Source of the DNA: Victivallaceae bacterium
GTDB lineage: Bacteria > Verrucomicrobiota > Lentisphaeria > Victivallales > Victivallaceae
Assembly: GCA_028717165.1 (NCBI GenBank)
Contig: JAQUOK010000003.1
Span: 1-31,041, forward strand
Length of the DNA stretch: 31,041 nt
Direction: 5' to 3'
The notes under the pieces were generated by a model. The model saw nothing but the letters and a program-made list of their open reading frames with translations. It was not told where the DNA came from and ran no database searches. This document shows, one piece after another, positions 25,006 to 31,041 of this stretch. The position numbers were made by a program, and so were the translations under genes. How positions within the stretch are numbered: position 1 is the first letter of the stretch; every line of letters begins with the position of its first letter.

Positions 25006-25178
25006 GCGGTTTTTATCTTCCCCAATGAAAAAAATTAAAAAAAATTCTACTGATCCGCAACATTGGAACCCTTCGTTTTTTTGTTCTGTTGCCGATTCAG
25101 GTTAAAAGGAGCATAAAACCAATATCGTTAATTCGTTAACTCGACGGTCATGTTTTTTATCTTCTTTTAAGCAATTAA
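25006..25178. other. Intergenic region between the two efflux operons
   Basis: The gap holds a short hairpin GTTAATTCGTTAAC near 25128 that is too weak to call a terminator. TTAACCTGAATC (minus strand, 25094-25105) equals the outer end of the IS1380 repeat plus flanking TTAA and may be a leftover end of a related element. Confidence 0.35.
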
Positions 25179-28100
25179 TCAAACAGGTTGATTGGAATAT
25201 TCTTTGGTGGTAACATCGGCTTTACCCTCACTCCAGTGCAGCCTGCGTTTCATCCATTCACGAAACCTCTGAAATAAAGAATACAACGCAGGCGTAAATA
25301 CAATACCGATCAAACTGGCCAGCAGCATTCCGGAAAAGGTTGTTATGCCGATAGCGCGTCGGCTTCCGGAACCGGCGCCGCTGGCAATTACCAGCGGAAA
25401 CACCCCGAATAAAAAACTCCAGGCGGTCATAAGCACCGCGCGATACCGCAAATTCGCGCCGTTCATCGCCGCCTCATATACGCTTTTGCCGTTTTCGCGT
25501 TCCTGTTTGGAAAATTCCACCATCAGAATGGCGTTTTTGGCGGCAAGCCCGATCAGCATAACCATACCGAGTTGCGCGTAAATGCTTAAAGTTTCCCCGG
25601 ATAACTTCAAACCAAGCAGAGCGCCGAGAATTGCAAATGCGACTGTCAGCATAACCGGAACCGGAATCGTCCAGCTTTCATATTGCGCTACCAGGAATAA
25701 ATACGCAAAAATCAAGGCGAGAGCCATCAAAAGAATGATCTGCCCTTCGTTCTGGCGTTCCTGGTAACTTAAGCCGGTCCATTCTGCATGGTAATTTTCC
25801 GGCATAGCCATGTTTTCAACAATGTCAATTAATTTTTTTGAACTGACGCCCGGAGCGGCCTGCGCATTCATTCCGGCGCAGGTCATCTTATTGAAACGGG
25901 TGATCTGGCGCGGTCCAACCATGTAACTCAGTTTGCCCAGGGAACTTAGCGGAACCATTTCACCGCTGTCATTCTTTACCTGAATTTCCCGGATATCATC
26001 CAGCGTGCCGCGAAATTCCGATCTGGACTGCATTTTTACTTTATAATTCCGGCTCATCATGGTAAAGTCATTGATGTAAAGAGACGCAAGTTTGCTTTGC
26101 AGCGTAGAAAAAATGGTTTTCGCCTCCACGCCGAGGGTTTCAGCTTTTTCACGGTCAACATCCAGATAAAGTTGAGGAGTGTCCGCATTATAAGCCGTCA
26201 TCGCATAACGGGTTTCCGGGCGGGCGGAAAGCTCCATAGCCAATTTTTTCGCCGTAACGGAAAGCGCCGCCGCGTCGATGTCTCCGATCCCGCAGAGCTC
26301 GAAAGTCGCGCCCCCGGTCATTCCCAGCCCCATAATCGCCGGAGGCGTGAAACAGATAATACTGGCATCCGCAATTTTTCTGGTTCGCTGCTGAACCTGG
26401 GAAATAATTGCATTAAGCTGGGTTTCAGGCGTTTTCCGCTCGTCCCAATTGTCAAGCATAAGGATGCTCATGGCACAATTTTCTCCGTTTCCCGACATCA
26501 TACTCATGCCGGAAACCATCATGACGGATTTTATGCCTTTTACGTCCGCAACGCTCTTGTGAAATTCATCCATCACTTTATGGGTGCGGTCAAGCGAAGC
26601 TCCGCTGGGCAATTCAATATTGCACATGATTACGCCTTTATCTTCCTGAGGCAAAAAGGAGCTGTCAATGCGCTTGAAGAAAAAATAAACCGTTCCAATA
26701 GCGACTCCGAATAAAATCAGCGTAAGCAATGCTCGCCTGACCAGTAAATTGACCCCGAATGAATAAATTTTACGGCTGGCGTCAAGGGTAACATTGAACG
26801 GTTTGAAAAAACGATGCGGATGTTCTGCCGGTTTCCTCAGCAGTATCGCGCAAAGCGCCGGGCTCAAGGTCATTGCCACTATGGTTGAAAGACAGAGTGA
26901 AATACACATGGTTACCGCGAACTGAATATAAATTTCTCCAACCATCCCTCCATAAAAAGCCAAGGGCAGATAACAGGCGACCGTAACCAGCGTGGTTGCA
27001 ATTATAGCTCCGCTAATCTGCCTCATACATTTGAGAGCCGCCTCCTTGGGCGAAAGGTTTTCCCGGCTCATTAAGGCCTGACTGTTTTCCACCACGACGA
27101 TAGCATCGTCGCACAGGGAGCCGATTACCAAAATAAGGCCAAACATCGTCAGGACATTTATGCTGTAATCAAACATCAGCATAAACGGGAACGTCCCGAT
27201 TAACGCCACAGGGATCGCAAGCGAAGGAATCAACGTCGCCCGCCAGTCCTGTAAAAAAAGCCAGGTAATCAGGACGACCAGCAGCAAAGCGATAATAATC
27301 GTTTGAAGAATTTCCCGCAGTGAGACATTGATGAATTCGGTAGGGTCATATGCGACCTCACAGTTTACCCCTTGAGGGAAACGCTTTCCCCACTTTGCAA
27401 GCTCCTCTTTTACCCGGTTGACGGTGGAAAGCGCATTGGCGTCCGGAGCGCGATAAACGGCAAGCCCAACCACTTGCCTGCCGTTTGACGAACACTTTCC
27501 GGAATAAGAACTGGCGCCGATTTCAACTTTTGCCACATCTTTGAGCCGGATGATGCTGCCGTCGGAAGCATGACGCAAAACTATATGTTCAAATTCCTCG
27601 ACAGTTTTAAGCCGCCCTTTTACGTTCAGCTTATAATTTACATATCGATTACTGTTCTCCGCGCCTATTGAGCCGGCCGCGGCCTGAATGTTCTGAGACT
27701 CCACCGCCTGGGAAATATCCGAAGTGGAAATACCCAAACCGGCCATCCGCAACGGATCAAGCCATATCCGCATGGAATACTCCTGAGAGGCCATGATTGA
27801 GGCGGAAGACACTCCGTCGATACGGCTGATCGCGTCTTTGACGTTAGCTTCAATATAATTGTTTAATTCCATTATTCCCATGTTGCTGCCGTCTGTCATA
27901 AAAACAAATACCGCCAGCATATCGCCGCCGCGTTTTTTTACGGTAATGCCGGTCTTGGTTACATCGCCGGGTAATTTTGCCTCCGCGCGCTTAACCGCGT
28001 TTTGCAAATTAACCATTGCGATATCGGTGTCAGTACCGCTTTTAAAGGTTACGGAACAGGAATAATTACCGGAATTATCACAAGTGGAACTGAAATAAAG

Positions 28101-28328
28101 CAAATCATCCACGCCGTTAATTTCATCCTCAATCGGCATCGCCACCGTTTGAACGATAACTTCCGCCCCGGCTCCGGCATAGCTTGCCGAAACATACAGT
28201 GTCGGCGGCGCAATCTCCGGATATTCGGCGACCGGCAGTTTGCAAAGTGAAATAACTCCGGCAAGCACTATGACTACACTGATGACGATAGCCAGCCTTG
28301 GACGCTCGATAAATATTTTTGAAAACAT
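25179..28328 (-). CDS. RND efflux transporter, AcrB/HAE1 type
   Basis: The 1049-aa pump opens MFSKIFIERPRLAIVISVVI and keeps the HAE1 signatures: PEIAPPTLYVSASYAGA in the porter domain, TM4 GSLCDDAIVVVENSQ with both proton-relay aspartates, and TM10 GLAAKNAILMVEF with the conserved lysine. The segment ATFELCGIGD sits in the second periplasmic loop. It should export hydrophobic compounds by proton antiport, working as a trimer with the adaptor encoded 2 bp upstream. GGAGA precedes the ATG. It belongs to the MarR-adaptor-RND operon. No outer-membrane channel gene lies beside it, so it must use one encoded elsewhere. Confidence 0.96.
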   Translation of the reverse strand: MFSKIFIERPRLAIVISVVIVLAGVISLCKLPVAEYPEIAPPTLYVSASYAGAGAEVIVQTVAMPIEDEINGVDDLLYFSSTCDNSGNYSCSVTFKSGTDTDIAMVNLQNAVKRAEAKLPGDVTKTGITVKKRGGDMLAVFVFMTDGSNMGIMELNNYIEANVKDAISRIDGVSSASIMASQEYSMRIWLDPLRMAGLGISTSDISQAVESQNIQAAAGSIGAENSNRYVNYKLNVKGRLKTVEEFEHIVLRHASDGSIIRLKDVAKVEIGASSYSGKCSSNGRQVVGLAVYRAPDANALSTVNRVKEELAKWGKRFPQGVNCEVAYDPTEFINVSLREILQTIIIALLLVVLITWLFLQDWRATLIPSLAIPVALIGTFPFMLMFDYSINVLTMFGLILVIGSLCDDAIVVVENSQALMSRENLSPKEAALKCMRQISGAIIATTLVTVACYLPLAFYGGMVGEIYIQFAVTMCISLCLSTIVAMTLSPALCAILLRKPAEHPHRFFKPFNVTLDASRKIYSFGVNLLVRRALLTLILFGVAIGTVYFFFKRIDSSFLPQEDKGVIMCNIELPSGASLDRTHKVMDEFHKSVADVKGIKSVMMVSGMSMMSGNGENCAMSILMLDNWDERKTPETQLNAIISQVQQRTRKIADASIICFTPPAIMGLGMTGGATFELCGIGDIDAAALSVTAKKLAMELSARPETRYAMTAYNADTPQLYLDVDREKAETLGVEAKTIFSTLQSKLASLYINDFTMMSRNYKVKMQSRSEFRGTLDDIREIQVKNDSGEMVPLSSLGKLSYMVGPRQITRFNKMTCAGMNAQAAPGVSSKKLIDIVENMAMPENYHAEWTGLSYQERQNEGQIILLMALALIFAYLFLVAQYESWTIPVPVMLTVAFAILGALLGLKLSGETLSIYAQLGMVMLIGLAAKNAILMVEFSKQERENGKSVYEAAMNGANLRYRAVLMTAWSFLFGVFPLVIASGAGSGSRRAIGITTFSGMLLASLIGIVFTPALYSLFQRFREWMKRRLHWSEGKADVTTKEYSNQPV

Positions 28329-28330
28329 AA

Positions 28331-29437
28331 TTATTCTCCAGCAGGAATGGGCTCGACTTGCCCGCCGGGCATTGTTTTGTGAGTCCCTTTGACGATAACC
28401 GTTTCTCCTGTTTTCAGGCCGGAAATAATTATTTGCAATCCGGATTTTGAGTTCCCAGTCACGATGTACCGTTTTTCCACCTTGTTCGCCTTGTTCACGA
28501 CGTATACGTAAGAGCCTTTGTTATCGTGCATGACGGCCGAAGGCAAAATCGCCGGAACCATATGCCCCTGGCTTTTTGAAAGGGTTACCCCGACCGTACT
28601 TCCGACAATCAATCTGTAGTCATGGTTGGGAAAATTCGCGAATACCTGAATCGCATCGGTTTTAGAATTGGCCTCGTTGTTCAGCAATTCAATTTTCCCC
28701 GCAGTCGGATACATGCTGCCGTCAGAAAGCTTGACCCGCACAATTCCTTTTTCTAACAATTCCCTTGGTCCGCCGAAGAGGGAAAGCAAATCCACAGTAC
28801 TGATGGAAAAACGAACCCTTATCGGTTTTACCTGGATTATTTTCAACATTTCCCCGGAGGACGGCGTAACATAATTTCCGGCGGTGAAACTCGTTACTCC
28901 GGCAATTCCATCCAAAGGCGCGGAGATTGTGGTATTTTTATAATCATCCCGGGCGGTAATCAGCGCGGCTTTGGCGGCAAGCAGCGAAGCTTGATAGGCC
29001 TTTAAGGTAGACTTCGAGTTTTCCATTGCATCACGGCTTACCGCTTTTTTTTCATAAAGCGAATACTGGCGGATAAAATTATTCTTAGCGTATTCCACCC
29101 GGGCTTCGCATTCCGTAACTTTGGCCTCGGCGCTCTTGACCGCCGCTTCATATTGGGTCGAGTCCAGTTGATAAAGCATTTGTCCCTTTTTTACGAGGGC
29201 GCCGTCTTTGAAGCCGATACGCAGTATTTCACCCGAAACACGCGCCTTGATATGAACTTCCGATTGCGATACGACCAAACCGGTATAACGGCGGCTGTCA
29301 ATATCTTCCGTTTCCCCGACCTTCTCTACCGCGACAACAACATTCGGTCGTGATTTCGCTGGAACATCCCCAAGCATCCGCATATCAGCGGCAAAAATTA
29401 TAATTAAAAAAAAACTCCATGTAATAAACTTTTTCAT
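28331..29437 (-). CDS. RND periplasmic adaptor protein, AcrA type
   Basis: The 368-aa protein has a signal peptide (MKKFITWSFFLIIIFAADMR) without a lipobox cysteine, unlike the adaptor of the other operon. Next come the first lipoyl half (VHIKARVSGEILRIGFKDGA), a helical hairpin from about residue 85 to 165, the second half (TISAPLDGIAGVTSF) and beta-barrel segments, closing with GLKTGETVIVKGTHK. The layout and length are those of AcrA/MexA adaptors. Its ATG overlaps the stop of the MarR gene (ATGA, 29434-29437), so translation is coupled. Confidence 0.94.
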   Translation of the reverse strand: MKKFITWSFFLIIIFAADMRMLGDVPAKSRPNVVVAVEKVGETEDIDSRRYTGLVVSQSEVHIKARVSGEILRIGFKDGALVKKGQMLYQLDSTQYEAAVKSAEAKVTECEARVEYAKNNFIRQYSLYEKKAVSRDAMENSKSTLKAYQASLLAAKAALITARDDYKNTTISAPLDGIAGVTSFTAGNYVTPSSGEMLKIIQVKPIRVRFSISTVDLLSLFGGPRELLEKGIVRVKLSDGSMYPTAGKIELLNNEANSKTDAIQVFANFPNHDYRLIVGSTVGVTLSKSQGHMVPAILPSAVMHDNKGSYVYVVNKANKVEKRYIVTGNSKSGLQIIISGLKTGETVIVKGTHKTMPGGQVEPIPAGE

Positions 29438-29904
29438 TTTTTCTTTATCCCGTTTTTCTCATTTTCAAGCTCAGTAAGCATTGTTTCAAGGACATTGTAA
29501 AAAATCACCTGATTTTCCGGAGGAATATTTTTTAAAAGTCTGGCGGTCAATGCGGTAAAAAAAACATCGGTTTGGGTTCGAATTGTACTGCCCTTTTCCG
29601 ACAGGCTGATACTTACCGCCCGGCGGTCGCTTTCCAAAAGACGACGCTCCAACATACCAGCTTTCACCAGCTTATCCACAGCCTGGGAAACGCCGCCGGG
29701 AGTAATTCCAAGTTCGTCTGCTATATCTTTTACTTTTACTTCGCCGCTTGGGCTTGAGAGAACACTTCCCATAACTTTCAATTGAGCAAGTGTTGCCCGG
29801 TTCCGCAGCTTATCAGGCATGCTGCGATTATGGACATCATGGATTGAACCAGTTGTTTTGAACAGCATTTTCCAGATTTTTTCAGCATCAATATTATTTT
29901 TCAT
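29434..29904 (-). CDS. MarR-family regulator of the second efflux operon
   Basis: The ATG at 29904 with AAGGA about 8 bp upstream is the best start (156 aa); an in-frame TTG at 29922 lies farther up. The winged-helix domain is clear: LAQLKVMGSVL, VKVKDIADELGITPGGVSQA as recognition helix, AVDKLVKAGMLERR, and the wing SDRRAVSISLSEKG. Such proteins usually repress efflux genes and release DNA on binding phenolic or other small ligands. It is first in the operon and directly below a strong promoter with palindromes, which suggests autoregulation. Confidence 0.94.
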   Translation of the reverse strand: MKNNIDAEKIWKMLFKTTGSIHDVHNRSMPDKLRNRATLAQLKVMGSVLSSPSGEVKVKDIADELGITPGGVSQAVDKLVKAGMLERRLLESDRRAVSISLSEKGSTIRTQTDVFFTALTARLLKNIPPENQVIFYNVLETMLTELENEKNGIKKK

Positions 29905-29928
29905 TATTTTATCCTTATCCAATTATGG

Positions 29929-29955
29929 TTAGTTGTTAAATAGTTTAGTAACTAA
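29929..29955. promoter_or_regulatory. Candidate MarR operator
   Basis: TTAGTAACTAA (29945-29955) is a palindrome with one central base, directly after the -10 box. A related copy, TTAGTTGTTAA (29929-29939), lies 5 bp further and matches 9 of 11 bases when inverted. Two dimer sites over the transcription start suit a MarR repressor. Confidence 0.55.
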
Positions 29956-29984
29956 AATATATATCAACTTAATCAAAATGTCAA
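29956..29984 (-). promoter_or_regulatory. Sigma-70 promoter of MarR-adaptor-RND operon
   Basis: On the minus strand TTGACA (29979-29984, consensus) and TATATT (29956-29961) are 17 bp apart. The start would fall near 29949, about 45 bp before the MarR start codon, within the palindromes. Confidence 0.75.
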
Positions 29985-30287
29985 ATTGGAAGAATGGAAA
30001 ATGTAATATTAACTGGTTCTTCAGGCGTTTTTATAGGGATTTTAGTTTCTTCTGAAAAAACTGATAATAAAGAGATGATTTAAAAGCATCACGGGAAAAA
30101 ATACTATAGTTATAATTTGCTTGAGATTTGGAGTAAGTGTAGAATGATGTACATCTTTTTAGTGTGCATGGAGCCATGATATATTGGTTGGTAGCATCAA
30201 TAGTATGATTTTGTCCGCGAAAAACAAACTTTCTAGGTAAAAACAACTTACAATATTTTCCAAAACAACGATTTCTTTATTTTTATA
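29985..30287. other. Intergenic region, nothing identified
   Basis: The region is AT-rich. A 71-codon minus-strand frame (30031-30246) has no ribosome site and an unconvincing composition, so I do not call it. No hairpin terminator is evident. Confidence 0.4.
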
Positions 30288-31019
30288 TCAGTCGACGGGA
30301 ACTTTTCTGCCGCCGGCACTTTTGAACAGCCGATGGGCAATACTTGCGGCCAGCCATATTGCGATTGCCGGAAATAGAGACTTCTGTTCATAAATAGAGT
30401 TCTGTAAATAAACTGCGAGCGCCAGTGAAAATCCGAGATAGAGCCAGGTTATCACAGTCAATGGAACCCGGTTGATGATTTTATGTTTATGCCGGTGTTT
30501 TTTCCTGATTGCATACCATAAGATTTCCAGCATAACGGCAAGTAAAGCCCAGAATGTGTCAAGCGCAACCCCCGCAGACCAGATAAAAATGGTAGCCAGC
30601 GAAATTATTCCGATTTCGGGAACAGTCATGAGAAAATAATCCTGTTCGGAATAAATAAGGTATACCCCTACCGTGACAAGTATGGAACAAAACATAAAAA
30701 CGGCTAATATGAGCCAGTCATACCAGTACAGGCAAAAAGCTCCTCCGGTGTCTTTATTGCCGATTTTCGGAACCGCAGGGCAGCGCCGCTCCAAGCGTGC
30801 GCCGCAGACCCGGCGGCATTTCTGCTCGATTGAGCCACGGACGAAAACGTCGCCGTTTTTGAGTACGCGCCCGGACTGCCAGTAAATATACCCGACCCGG
30901 CATTGTCCCCGCGGCCCTCCGGTCTGGAGCGTGGTAAACTGAACGATATCGACTTTGTAATCTTTCTGTTCTGACCAGCCTTCGGAATAATTGTCCGACC
31001 TGTTGTAATCGCCCTTCAT
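30288..31019 (-). CDS. Membrane protein of unknown function, possibly partial
   Basis: The frame from the ATG at 31019 encodes 243 aa, but it remains open to the window edge (GDSKSGG before the Met) and the ATG has no good ribosome site, so the true start may lie beyond. The first 95 residues are soluble, with a cysteine- and arginine-rich part (EQKCRRVCGARLERRC). Four to five membrane segments follow: LILAVFMFCSILVTVGVYLI, two across IGIISLATIFIWSAG and FWALLAVMLEILWYAI, then VITWLYLGFSLALAVYL and SLFPAIAIWLAASIA, with a basic loop KKHRHKHK between. I do not recognise the family. Confidence 0.65.
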   Translation of the reverse strand: MKGDYNRSDNYSEGWSEQKDYKVDIVQFTTLQTGGPRGQCRVGYIYWQSGRVLKNGDVFVRGSIEQKCRRVCGARLERRCPAVPKIGNKDTGGAFCLYWYDWLILAVFMFCSILVTVGVYLIYSEQDYFLMTVPEIGIISLATIFIWSAGVALDTFWALLAVMLEILWYAIRKKHRHKHKIINRVPLTVITWLYLGFSLALAVYLQNSIYEQKSLFPAIAIWLAASIAHRLFKSAGGRKVPVD

Positions 31020-31041
31020 ACCACCGGATTTACTGTCTCCG

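Noticed and set aside
30031..30246. 71-codon minus-strand frame
   Set aside because: No ribosome site, AT-rich low-quality composition and no recognisable motif.

Overview
The window comes from a bacterial chromosome with a Gram-negative cell plan: two RND efflux operons with periplasmic adaptors, a lipoprotein signal and secreted sugar-active enzymes. Moderate GC, the repertoire of secreted carbohydrate-active proteins, an IS21 element with a zinc-ribbon accessory gene, and a small ECF sigma factor would suit the PVC group, perhaps Lentisphaerota. That assignment is inference; no rRNA or marker gene is present. Almost every gene is on the minus strand. The one clear plus-strand gene is the AT-rich secreted protein at 4273-6579.

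Region 1 (1-4256) is mobile DNA. An IS21-family element (128-3843) is bounded by 24-bp inverted repeats that match at 22 positions. It carries a zinc-ribbon protein gene, a small replication-initiator-like gene, istA and istB, and ends in a hairpin terminator. It sits inside a zinc-ribbon (DUF6431-like) gene whose two halves (3844-4256 and 73-127) join in frame when the element is removed.

Region 2 (4273-14580) concerns carbohydrates. It holds the lone plus-strand secreted discoidin-domain protein, a stretch of decayed genes (6580-7770), and a minus-strand operon of an 813-aa unknown protein, an arabinose/fucose-isomerase-fold protein and a secreted SGNH esterase. An AraC-type regulator lies just upstream and probably controls the operon. 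The esterase signal peptide appears to be frameshifted by one base. A further decayed gene lies at 13991-14287.

Region 3 (14581-19737) begins with a 237-codon gene with an SHIxP zinc/HNH-like N-terminus, split by an IS1380-family element (15074-16741) that left a 5-bp TTAAT target duplication; the uninterrupted reading frame can be rebuilt exactly. Upstream of it lie an RlmJ-like methyltransferase, an HU/IHF-like protein, a stand-alone Fur-type DNA-binding domain, an unknown 140-aa protein and an ECF sigma factor.

Region 4 (19853-29984) has two efflux operons in tandem: TetR-adaptor-RND, then MarR-adaptor-RND. Each has a near-consensus sigma-70 promoter with 17-bp spacing, overlaid or followed by palindromes that are good operator candidates. 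Neither has an outer-membrane channel gene. The first pump lacks the transmembrane-4 aspartate pair used for proton relay in AcrB; the second keeps it. The window ends in a membrane protein of unknown function whose start may lie outside. No tRNA, rRNA, CRISPR array or riboswitch was recognised.
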